Positions 6,073-12,169 of a stretch of 12,169 nt of DNA are shown here, one piece after another. The position numbers were made by a program, and so were the translations under genes. The DNA comes from CAYLSO01 sp964386525 (GTDB lineage: Bacteria; Eisenbacteria; RBG-16-71-46; DASYSL01): the NCBI GenBank assembly GCA_964386525.1, contig CAYLSO010000053.1, positions 1 to 12,169 on the forward strand, in the 5' to 3' direction. The notes beneath the pieces are model-generated. The model searched no databases and was not told the origin of the DNA. It was given only the letters and a program-made list of their open reading frames with translations. How positions within the stretch are numbered: the stretch's first letter is position 1; each line of letters starts with the position of its first letter.

Positions 6073-7251
6073 ATGCGGGTGGATGCGATTCAGCAAGCCC
6101 TCGAAGAGGCGGGGCTCGACGGCTGGCTGCTCTACGACTTCCGCCACTCCAATCCCATCGCCCAGAGCCTCGCCGGCTTCCCGCCGGACGCGCACCACAC
6201 GCGGCGCTGGTTCTGCCTCATCCCCGCCGCCGGCGAACCGCAGTGGCTGCACCACGCCATCGAGGCGCACCACTTCGCTGCGAAGCCCGGCGCGCGGACG
6301 GCCTACTCCGGCTGGCGCGACCTCGAGGAGAACCTGCGCCGCCTGCTCGCCGGGCGGCGCCGGGTGGCGATGGAGTACTCGCCCCGCAACGCCGTGCCCT
6401 ACGTGTCGCGCGTCGACGCCGGCACCCTCGAGCTGGTGCGCGACTGCGGCGTCGAGGTGGTCTCAAGCGGCGACCTGGTGTCGCGCTTCGAGGCCTCATG
6501 GGACGCCGAGGGGCTGGCCGGCCACCGGCGCGCCGCCCAGATCCTCGGCGACGGCGCCCGGCGCACGCACGCCTACCTCGTCGAGTGCGCGCGGCGGGGC
6601 GAGGCGCCGAGCGAATACGAGGTGCAGCAGAAGCTGGCCGGGATGCTGCGCGCCGCCGGCCTGCGCCTCGACGACGAGCCGATCGTCGCCGTCGGGCCCC
6701 ACGCCGCCAACCCGCACTATTCGCCGGGCCCCGACGGCTCGCTGCCGGTCAAGGAGGGCGAGGTGGTGCTCCTCGACCTGTGGGGCCGCGAGGACCGGCC
6801 GGGCAGCATCCACGCCGACATCACCTGGATGGCTTTCCTCGGCCGGCGCGTGCCGGACGAGGTGCAGCGCGTGTGGGACGCCGTCGCCGGGGCGCGCGAT
6901 GCGGCGGTGGCCTTCCTGCGCGAGCGGGCCGCGGGCCGCATCCCGACGCGCGGCTACGAGGCCGACGACGTGGCCCGCGGCTACCTCGCCGAGCGCGGGC
7001 TGGACCGCTACTTCATCCACCGCCTGGGCCACTCGATAAGCGTGGAAGTCCACGGCAATGGCGCCAACCTCGACCACCTGGAGACCGTGGACGACCGCCT
7101 GCTGCTGCCCTACACGGGCTTCTCGATCGAGCCCGGGGTCTATCTGCCGGGGCGCTTCGGCGTGCGCAGCGAGATCGACATGTACTGGGGTCCGGACGGG
7201 GCGGAGATCACCACCCCGATGCAGGAGGCGATGCCGGCGCTGCTCGCCTGA
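6073..7251 (+). CDS. M24-family metallopeptidase (Xaa-Pro dipeptidase / aminopeptidase P-like)
   Basis: This 392-residue cytosolic protein has a creatinase-type N-terminal domain (about 1-150) and a pita-bread catalytic domain (about 155-392). All five metal ligands are recognisable: Asp235 (LLDLWG), Asp249 (HADIT), His320 (HRLGHSISVEVHG), Glu353 (FSIEPGVYL) and Glu367 (VRSEIDMYW). Family members remove N-terminal residues before proline or split Xaa-Pro dipeptides using two Mn or Co ions. The HGNGANLD extension after the His motif is seen in a widespread bacterial M24 subgroup whose substrates are poorly defined, so exact specificity is open. The ATG at 6073 is chosen because a GAGGGGGGG tract ends 5 nt upstream. 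A GTG at 6037 would add 12 residues that look non-conserved. It has its own promoter and converges on the lipoprotein gene, with a strong hairpin between them. Confidence 0.92.
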   Translation: MRVDAIQQALEEAGLDGWLLYDFRHSNPIAQSLAGFPPDAHHTRRWFCLIPAAGEPQWLHHAIEAHHFAAKPGARTAYSGWRDLEENLRRLLAGRRRVAMEYSPRNAVPYVSRVDAGTLELVRDCGVEVVSSGDLVSRFEASWDAEGLAGHRRAAQILGDGARRTHAYLVECARRGEAPSEYEVQQKLAGMLRAAGLRLDDEPIVAVGPHAANPHYSPGPDGSLPVKEGEVVLLDLWGREDRPGSIHADITWMAFLGRRVPDEVQRVWDAVAGARDAAVAFLRERAAGRIPTRGYEADDVARGYLAERGLDRYFIHRLGHSISVEVHGNGANLDHLETVDDRLLLPYTGFSIEPGVYLPGRFGVRSEIDMYWGPDGAEITTPMQEAMPALLA

Positions 7252-7291
7252 CGGGCCGCCCGCGGCGCGCCGCGCGGCCGCTGGAAACGCC

Positions 7292-7324
7292 ACGGGAGAT
7301 GCCGCTGCGATCGGCATCTCCCGT
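7292..7324. terminator. Bidirectional terminator-like hairpin between convergent genes
   Basis: A perfect 13-bp stem, ACGGGAGATGCCG (7292-7304) with CGGCATCTCCCGT (7312-7324), encloses a 7-nt loop. It lies 40 nt after the peptidase stop and 26 nt past the lipoprotein stop, ideal for ending both transcripts. The tails are only weakly T-rich: CTTGCC on the plus strand, GGCGTTTCC on the minus strand. Confidence 0.75.
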
Positions 7325-7350
7325 CTTGCCATCCGCCGCGCGCGGCCGGC

Positions 7351-8067
7351 CTACCGCGGCGGGATCACGCTCTGCACCTTGAAGACCAGCTCGTACTGCT
7401 TCGGCTGGCCGTCGATCTCGAGCACGAAGTTGGCCGCGAAGGTCTTGCCGAGGTAGCCCTCGGCCATGCCGTTGGTCGGGAACAGCCGGCGCATGCCGCC
7501 GCCCTGCGCCGCCGTCGGGTCTTCCATCAGGTCGACGGGCGCGAACCAGTCGCTGTAGCGCTGGTTGCCCGCCACCAGCGTGTAGTCGAGGGGATCGTTG
7601 CGGCGCTCGTACTGGATCCCTTCGTGCACCACCTTGAAGACCCGGTTGTCGGTGTCGCGGAAGCGGAACTCGTTCCACAGGATCTTGATGGGCGCGCCCA
7701 CGCGATTCTGCAGCTGGAACCAGACGCGCGTCGTGTCGGGCCAGAAGTAGAGATCGACGGCGCGCTCGCGGATGGCGTTGCGCTCGTTGGCCGGCGACAC
7801 CATGTCGAAGCGGTAGCGCCAGCCGGTGGTCAGCGCCCCCTCGCCCGCGGCGGAGGCCAAGCGCGGATCGGCGGGCACGGCCCCGCCCGGGCCGGCCGGC
7901 GGCACGCCGGGCTGGGACACGCCCGACGGCGGCACGGGACCCGCGTGCCCCGGCGGCGGCACGCTCTCCGGCGGCGGCGCCGCACTGCCCCCGCAGCCCG
8001 CCAACGCCGCGCCGAAAAGCAGGGTCACAGCCACCAGGCCCACCCACCGCCGACGCTCGTGCCTCAC
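7351..8067 (-). CDS. Lipoprotein of unknown function with a Pro-rich linker and a beta-rich domain
   Basis: The GTG at 8067 follows a GGAGGTG ribosome site and encodes 238 residues. Residues 1-24 are a lipoprotein signal (charged RHERRR, hydrophobic core, LAGC lipobox with Cys25 as the lipidated residue), so the mature protein is membrane-anchored outside the cytoplasm. Residues about 26-72 are a Pro/Gly/Ala-rich linker. Residues about 78-238 form a compact aromatic, beta-strand-rich domain (DLYFWPDTTRVWFQLQN, IKILWNEFRFRD, LVAGNQRYSDWFAPVDL, FVLEIDGQPKQYELVFKV). The alternating pattern and the phrase about residual contacts in a Trp-Asn-Glu strand resemble Ig-like beta-sandwiches in small envelope lipoproteins. 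I recognise no named family and no catalytic motif. A longer start at 8112 would put about 15 extra residues before the signal peptide and lacks a ribosome site. The gene has its own promoter and is probably monocistronic. Confidence 0.87.
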   Translation of the reverse strand: MRHERRRWVGLVAVTLLFGAALAGCGGSAAPPPESVPPPGHAGPVPPSGVSQPGVPPAGPGGAVPADPRLASAAGEGALTTGWRYRFDMVSPANERNAIRERAVDLYFWPDTTRVWFQLQNRVGAPIKILWNEFRFRDTDNRVFKVVHEGIQYERRNDPLDYTLVAGNQRYSDWFAPVDLMEDPTAAQGGGMRRLFPTNGMAEGYLGKTFAANFVLEIDGQPKQYELVFKVQSVIPPR

Positions 8068-8120
8068 GACGCACCTCCTTCGCGTATCCGTCCCCACCGC
8101 GCGGCAGACCATCCGCCCAG

Positions 8121-8150
8121 ACTCTATCGGGCGCGGTGAACGCCGGTCAA
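8121..8150 (-). promoter_or_regulatory. Sigma-70-like promoter for the lipoprotein gene
   Basis: On the minus strand TTGACC (8150-8145, 5 of 6) is followed after 18 nt by TAGAGT (8126-8121, 4 of 6). Transcription would start near 8114, leaving a leader of about 47 nt before the GTG at 8067. This supports transcription of the lipoprotein independently of the threonine synthase operon upstream. Confidence 0.55.
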
Positions 8151-8152
8151 GC

Positions 8153-8177
8153 GAGCCCGCGGTGCCCGGCGCGGCTC
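8153..8177 (-). terminator. Weak hairpin after thrC, possible terminator
   Basis: On the minus strand GAGCC-GCG pairs with CGC-G-GGCTC (one bulged base) about 23 nt past the threonine synthase stop, followed by GCTTGACC. The tail is not a real T-run, and the hairpin abuts the lipoprotein -35 element. It is reported only as a candidate operon end. Confidence 0.25.
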
Positions 8178-8199
8178 CCAGCCTTCCCCGAGACGCCCC

Positions 8200-9417
8200 C
8201 TAGCCCACGGCCACCCGCTCCGCCGCCAGCGCCTGCTCCAGGGCTTCCAGGTACTTGAGCCCGCTGCCCGTGTTGAAGAGCACCACATCCTCGTCGGGCG
8301 CTACCCACCCGTCTGCCGCCAGCTGCCGCAGGGCGGCCAGGGCGGCGCCGCCCTCCGGGCATGCCACCACGCCCTCGCGGCGCGACAGGCGGAGGGTGTC
8401 GGCGAGCAGCGACGCCTCCGGGACGGCCACCGCCGTTCCGCGGCTGTCGCGCAGGACGCGCAGGATCCAGAAGTCCGCCACCGCCGCCGGCACGCGCAGG
8501 CCCGACGCCGCCGTCTGCGCGTCCTCCCACGGCGCCGCGCTCGGCTCGCCGGCATGGAAGGCCCGCACCAGGGGCGCGCACCCCGCAGCCTGCACGCAGA
8601 CCATGCGCGGGCGGCGTCCGGGCTCGATCCACCCGAGGGCCTCCAACTCCTCGAAGGCCTTCCACATCCCGAGGAGGCCCGTGCCGCCGCCGGTGGGATA
8701 GACGATCACGTCGGGCAGCCGCCAGCCGAGCGCCTCGGCGATCTCGTAGCCGAGGGTCTTCTTGCCCTCCAGCCGGTAGGGCTCGCGCAGGGTCGACAAA
8801 TCGGTCCAGTCGCCGGCGGCCCCCTCCCGCAGCGCGCGGGCGGCGTCGGTGATGAGGCCGTCGACCAGCGTGACGCGCGCGCCGAGCAGCCGGCAGTCGG
8901 CCAGGAAGACGCGGGGCGTGTCGCGCGGCATGAAGACGTGCGCCGCCGCACCCGCCGCCGCCGCGTAGGCGGCGAGCGCCGAGCCGGCGTTGCCGGCCGA
9001 GGGCACGGCGAGGACGGTGCGCCCGAGGGCCACGGCCACGTTCACGGCCACGGCCATCCCGCGCGCCTTGAAGGAGGCGGTGGGATTGCCCGACTCGTCC
9101 TTGATCCACAGGCGCGCCAGCCCCAGCTCGCGCCCCAGCCGCATCGCCGGGAGCAGCGGCGTGCCGCCCTCCCCGAGATCGGTGACCGGCACGCCGGCGG
9201 CCAGCGGCAGCACCTCGCGGAAGCGCCACAGGCCGCCGCGGCGCCGCGCCAGCGAGCCCCGCCGCCAGCGCCGCGCCAGGCGCGGCAGGTCGTAGCGGAC
9301 CGCCAGCGGCGAGCCGCAGTCGCACAGGCCGCGCCACGGCCGCACCGCGTGCTCGTGCCCGGCGCGCGCGCACGCCAGCCCGAGCACCGCGCGCGAGAAC
9401 GGCGAGCCGCGCCTCAC
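8200..9417 (-). CDS. thrC: Threonine synthase (PLP-dependent)
   Basis: This 405-residue fold-type II PLP enzyme converts O-phosphohomoserine to threonine, the last step of threonine synthesis. Visible motifs are LGEGGTPLL (81-89), KDESGNPTASFKARGM with the PLP-binding Lys117, PSAGNAGSALAAYAA, FMPRDTP, VDGLITDA, the phosphate-binding TGGGTGLLGMWKAF and, near the end, FNTGSGLKYLEAL. The N-terminus corresponds to the zinc-ribbon segment of this subgroup, but the first CxxC reads CARA (Cys16, Ala19) while the second pair, Cys32 and Cys34, remains, so zinc binding may be lost. The GTG start at 9417 has a strong AGGAGGGGGAGG site and overlaps the rsgA TGA as GTGA. Related enzymes (cysteate synthase, threonine dehydratase) share the fold, but the SGNPTASFKARG and VDGLI.D motifs favour threonine synthase. 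It is the last gene of the operon. Confidence 0.92.
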   Translation of the reverse strand: MRRGSPFSRAVLGLACARAGHEHAVRPWRGLCDCGSPLAVRYDLPRLARRWRRGSLARRRGGLWRFREVLPLAAGVPVTDLGEGGTPLLPAMRLGRELGLARLWIKDESGNPTASFKARGMAVAVNVAVALGRTVLAVPSAGNAGSALAAYAAAAGAAAHVFMPRDTPRVFLADCRLLGARVTLVDGLITDAARALREGAAGDWTDLSTLREPYRLEGKKTLGYEIAEALGWRLPDVIVYPTGGGTGLLGMWKAFEELEALGWIEPGRRPRMVCVQAAGCAPLVRAFHAGEPSAAPWEDAQTAASGLRVPAAVADFWILRVLRDSRGTAVAVPEASLLADTLRLSRREGVVACPEGGAALAALRQLAADGWVAPDEDVVLFNTGSGLKYLEALEQALAAERVAVG

Positions 9418-10331
9418 GCCTCCCCCTCCTGTTCCAGCTCCTCGCGCAGCCGCGCGTACGACTCGTAGCGCTCGCGGGAGGCGCGCCCCGCCTCGACCGC
9501 GGCGCGCACCGCGCAACCCGGCTCGGCCACGTGGCCACAGTCGCGGAAGCGGCAGCCGGCCGCCAGCCCGCGCAGGTCGCGGAAGGTGTGGAAGAGCTCC
9601 TCGCGGCTCAGGCCCCATGGGGCGAAGGCGCGGAAGCCCGGCGAGTCCACCACCTCGGTGCCGTCCGCCAGGCGCACGAGTACGGCGGCCGCGGTCGTCT
9701 GCCGGCCCCGCCCGGTCACCGCGTTCACCTCGCCGACGCGCAGGCCGAGCGCCGGCTCGAAGGCGTTCAGGAGCGTGCTCTTGCCCACCCCGGAGTGGCC
9801 GACCACCAGGCTGCGGCGGCCGCGGATCCCGGCGTACAGCTCGGCGACGCCGTGGCCTTCGAGAGCGCTCACCACATGCACCGGATAGCCTATGGCGCGA
9901 TACAGGTCGGCCGGCCGCGCGCTCTCCTCCGCCGTCGCCAGGTCGACCTTGGAGAGCACGATGCGCAGCGGCAGTCCGGCGCCCTCGGCAGCCACCGCGA
10001 CGCGGTCCAGCAGTCCCTCGCGCAGGCTCGGCCGCGCCAGCGACGCGACCACGACCACCTCGTCGAGGTTGGCGGCCAGCACCTGCTCGCGGCCCGGAAA
10101 GCCGGCGGCGCGCCGCGTGAAGGCGTTGCGCCGCGGCAGGACCTCCTCGACCACCGCGGTGCCCTGCTCGTCGGTGTCCCACTCCACTTCGTCGCCTGCC
10201 ACCAGGGCGCCGCGCAGCCGCTTGGCGCGGTCCATGAGCCGGGCCCGGATGCGGCACGCGACCTCCCCGCCCCCGCTCGCCAGGATGACGGCCTGGTGCA
10301 GGTCCACGCGCGCGACGAGCCCGAGGTTCAC
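9414..10331 (-). CDS. rsgA: Ribosome small-subunit-dependent GTPase A
   Basis: This 305-residue protein has the full RsgA architecture. Residues 1-80 are an OB-fold RNA-binding domain. A circularly permuted GTPase follows with motifs in the order G4 (LSKVDL, 126-131), G5 (VSALEGHG), G1 (GHSGVGKST, 178-186), G2 region (GRGRQTT, 207-213) and G3 (DSPGFR, 229-234). The C-terminal zinc finger is C-x4-C-x-H-x5-C (Cys260, Cys265, His267, Cys273). RsgA acts late in 30S assembly, helping release RbfA and monitor the decoding centre. The usual His of the GRGRHTT motif, linked to catalysis in this GTPase class, is Gln211 here. The GTG at 10331 overlaps the transporter TGA as GTGA and gives an N-terminus typical of the family (NLGLVARVD). 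Coupling with thrC downstream is equally tight. Confidence 0.96.
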   Translation of the reverse strand: MNLGLVARVDLHQAVILASGGGEVACRIRARLMDRAKRLRGALVAGDEVEWDTDEQGTAVVEEVLPRRNAFTRRAAGFPGREQVLAANLDEVVVVASLARPSLREGLLDRVAVAAEGAGLPLRIVLSKVDLATAEESARPADLYRAIGYPVHVVSALEGHGVAELYAGIRGRRSLVVGHSGVGKSTLLNAFEPALGLRVGEVNAVTGRGRQTTAAAVLVRLADGTEVVDSPGFRAFAPWGLSREELFHTFRDLRGLAAGCRFRDCGHVAEPGCAVRAAVEAGRASRERYESYARLREELEQEGEA

Positions 10332-11482
10332 GGCGAGTTCGGGGGCGCGGGGCGTTCCGCGCCCGGCGGGCCGCCCCAGGCCCGGCGCACCAGCGTCTGG
10401 GCCACGGCGGCGGCCGGCAGGGCCAGCAGCGCGCCCCCCGGCCCGCCGAGGCTGGCGCCCGCCAATGCGGCGAGGATCACGTAGAAGGGATGGAGATCGA
10501 GCTCCTTGGACATGAAGCGCGGTGTGATCGCGTAGTTGACGACCTGGTTGCCGACCAGGTAGCCCGCCAGACCGCGCAGGGCCACGGGCAGGCCGCTCGC
10601 CAGCCCGGTCACGCCGATGATGGTGGCCGCCAGGAGCGAGCCGAGGAAGGGCACCGCCTCCGCCAGGCCCGCGAGCACCCCCAGCGCCACGCCGTACGGC
10701 AGGCCGAGCAGCGAGAACAGGATGGAGTACAGGACCGCGGCGGTGGCGCAGACCGCCGACTGGCCGCGCACGTAGGCAGATAGCGCCCGCGCGCTGTCAT
10801 CCAGGAAGACCCGCGCCCACGGACGCCAGGCGGGAGGCACGGCGGCGAGCCCATCGAGCCGCAGTCGCGCCCTGTCGGCGAGGATGTAGAAGGCCCCCAG
10901 CGGGATCACCGCGTAGCCGAGGATCTGGAGCAGATTGGCCGCGAAGGAGACCGCCCAGCCGGCCGCCTGGCGCCCGCCCTCGGCCAGGAGCCGGTTGATC
11001 TCGGCCTGCACGTTGTCGCCCGCGCCCGGCGGCAGGAGCCGCGGGTCGTTGAGCAGACCGAGGAGCTTCTGGCGCGCCACCCCCACGTAGCCGGGCAGGT
11101 CGCGCGCCAGGCGCGTGCCCTCCTCCCAGATCGCGGGGGCCACGAGCACGAAGGCGGCGCCGAGGACGCCCACACCGAGGATGACGACGACCGCCGCCGC
11201 GCCCCGCCGGCCGAGCAGCCGCCGGCCCACCCGCAACCGGCTCAGGCGCGCCACCGCCGGGTCGAGGAGCGCGGCCAGCAGCACCGAGCCGATGAGCACC
11301 ACGAACACGGCCTGCACCTGGAGCAGAATCCAGACGGCCGCGGCGGCGAGCGCCAGCGTGCCGATGCTCCAGGCGGCCCCGGGCAGCGGCGGCAAAGCCG
11401 GCCCCGCGCCGGGGTCCGGGCCGCCGCCCGCGGCGCGGGCCGCGGGGGGAGCGCCGGCGGCGGGCTCGAGCGGCGCGGGCAC
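10328..11482 (-). CDS. AI-2E / PerM-family membrane transporter
   Basis: This 384-residue integral membrane protein fits the AI-2E family transporter fold. A Pro/Ala/Gly-rich cytosolic tail (1-35) precedes hydrophobic segments at about 36-54, 57-77 and 95-116. A soluble stretch (about 117-175) follows, then a segment near 178-200 and a closely packed bundle from about 238 to 365. Family motifs are visible: GLAEAVPFLGSLLA, NQVVNYAITPRFMSKELDLHP and the glycine-rich GASLGGPGGALLALP. Members have been implicated in AI-2 export or Na+/H+ antiport, so the substrate cannot be called here. The GTG at 11482 shares its G with the TAG stop of the histidine kinase (TAGTG), which implies coupled translation; no strong ribosome site is present. 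The next gene, rsgA, overlaps by 4 nt. Confidence 0.9.
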   Translation of the reverse strand: MPAPLEPAAGAPPAARAAGGGPDPGAGPALPPLPGAAWSIGTLALAAAAVWILLQVQAVFVVLIGSVLLAALLDPAVARLSRLRVGRRLLGRRGAAAVVVILGVGVLGAAFVLVAPAIWEEGTRLARDLPGYVGVARQKLLGLLNDPRLLPPGAGDNVQAEINRLLAEGGRQAAGWAVSFAANLLQILGYAVIPLGAFYILADRARLRLDGLAAVPPAWRPWARVFLDDSARALSAYVRGQSAVCATAAVLYSILFSLLGLPYGVALGVLAGLAEAVPFLGSLLAATIIGVTGLASGLPVALRGLAGYLVGNQVVNYAITPRFMSKELDLHPFYVILAALAGASLGGPGGALLALPAAAVAQTLVRRAWGGPPGAERPAPPNSP

Positions 11483-12169
11483 TAGCCGGCCTGCAGCTGC
11501 CCGACGGGGAGCACCACCCGGAAGGTGGCGCCCCGCCCCGACTCGCTCTCGGCGACGATGGTGCCGCCGTGCAGGGTGATGATGCGGTAGCTCGTCGACA
11601 GTCCGAAGCCGTGGCCGCTGGGCTTGGTGGTGAAGGCGGGCTCGAAGACGCGGCGCAGGACGTCGTGCTTCATGCCCGGGCCGGTGTCCGAGACCACGAT
11701 CTCCACGGAGTTCGCGCCGTCCTTCTTCTTCGCCACCACCTTGATGCGCTTGCGCGGCGAGCCCTTTTCGTTCATCGCGTCGGCGGCGTTGTTGAAGAGG
11801 TTGAGGAAGACCTGCTGGATCTGCCCGGGGTCGGCGGCGATGGCCGGCAGGCCCTCGGCCTGATCGAGCTCGAACTCGACGCCGTCGAACTTGTTCTGCG
11901 GGCGCACGAACTCCACCGTCCGCTTGATGAGGTCGGCGAGGTCGATGCGCTGGATCTTGATCTCCTTGTAGGAGAAGTCCATGAGTCCGCGGGTCAGGAT
12001 GGCCATGTTGGCGGCCTGCTCGTGGATGACGCGCGCGTTGCGCTCCAGCTTCTGGTTCTCCGACTGCGCGGCCTCGAGCAGCAGGATCTGCGCCCGGCCG
12101 CTGATCGCCGCCAGGTAGTTGGAGAGCTCGTGGCCGATCTCGGCGGCCATCTCGCCCTTGGCGGCCATG
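11482..12169 (-). CDS. Histidine kinase catalytic core (N-terminus off the right edge)
   Basis: About 228 C-terminal residues are visible. Counting from the Met at 12168, the H-box is GEMAAEIGHELSNYLAAI with phospho-acceptor His13. The DHp helices run to about residue 70. The HATPase domain has an N-box NLFNNAADAM (Asn127), G1 SDTGPGM (Asp161), F-box FEPAFTTK and G2 GHGFGLSTSYRI (185-196). This is a HisKA plus HATPase_c kinase of the NtrB-like type, with all ATP-binding boxes intact. The Met at 12168 is probably internal: sensor kinases normally have a PAS, GAF or membrane sensor just before AAKGEMAAEIGHE, so the input domain lies outside the window. No response regulator gene is adjacent here. 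It is the first visible gene of the operon with the transporter, rsgA and thrC, and its stop overlaps the next start by one base. Confidence 0.95.
   Translation of the reverse strand, partial: MAAKGEMAAEIGHELSNYLAAISGRAQILLLEAAQSENQKLERNARVIHEQAANMAILTRGLMDFSYKEIKIQRIDLADLIKRTVEFVRPQNKFDGVEFELDQAEGLPAIAADPGQIQQVFLNLFNNAADAMNEKGSPRKRIKVVAKKKDGANSVEIVVSDTGPGMKHDVLRRVFEPAFTTKPSGHGFGLSTSYRIITLHGGTIVAESESGRGATFRVVLPVGQLQAG

Noticed and set aside
5214..6074. Minus-strand 286-residue frame over the DUF2231 gene
   Set aside because: It is Arg/Gly-rich with no motif, while the plus strand has the DUF2231 HP motif and four membrane helices.
8554..9468. Plus-strand 304-residue frame opposite threonine synthase
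   Set aside because: It is a shadow of a gene with complete PLP-enzyme motifs.
9418..10257. Threonine synthase frame continuing through rsgA as a 685-residue fusion
   Set aside because: The upstream part is an out-of-frame shadow of rsgA with no motifs. The GTG at 9417 has a strong ribosome site.
1..12169. Mobile elements, CRISPR arrays, tRNA genes, toxin-antitoxin or defence systems
   Set aside because: I saw no transposase, integrase, regularly spaced repeats, cloverleaf sequence or known defence domain. The repeats in 3240-5060 are protein-level kelch units, not a DNA array.

Overview
This is a very GC-rich bacterial chromosomal segment with strongly GC-biased third codon positions. Long open frames therefore run antisense and out of frame through almost every gene. 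Most genes start with GTG, and several neighbours overlap as GTGA. The clearest lineage hint is the kelch-repeat protein ending in a FlgD-like Ig / type-A-sorting-like C-terminal domain. That architecture is common in deep FCB-type lineages such as Eisenbacteria, Krumholzibacteriota and Latescibacterota. The lineage is an inference, since no rRNA or other taxonomic marker is present.

Layout from left to right. (1) 1-1008, minus: an HD-GYP response regulator whose C-terminus lies off the left edge. (2) 1188-2704, minus: an alpha/beta hydrolase followed by a nitrilase-family amidohydrolase, translationally coupled through a GTGA overlap. (3) 2705-2917: a divergent control region with promoter-like elements on both strands and a perfect 34-bp palindrome. 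(4) 2918-5915, plus: an exported protein with twelve kelch repeats, and 7 bp later a DUF2231 membrane protein. (5) 6073-7251, plus: an M24 (Xaa-Pro-dipeptidase-like) metallopeptidase with its own extended -10 promoter. (6) 7292-7324: a strong hairpin between convergent genes. (7) 7351-8067, minus: a lipoprotein of unknown function with its own promoter. (8) 8200-12169, minus: a tightly packed operon, in transcription order a histidine kinase (5' end off the right edge), an AI-2E/PerM-family transporter, the ribosome-assembly GTPase RsgA and threonine synthase. Junctions in this operon overlap by 1, 4 and 4 nt.

Functionally this looks like an ordinary core and housekeeping stretch (ribosome maturation, threonine synthesis, peptide and amide hydrolysis, signalling) with one lineage-specific surface protein. 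I see no mobile element, CRISPR array, tRNA, rRNA, phage gene or defence system. The features most worth a second look are the 34-bp palindrome in the kelch leader, the twelve-repeat kelch protein that reads as two six-bladed propellers, the degenerate receiver domain of the HD-GYP protein, and the degenerate zinc ribbon of the threonine synthase.
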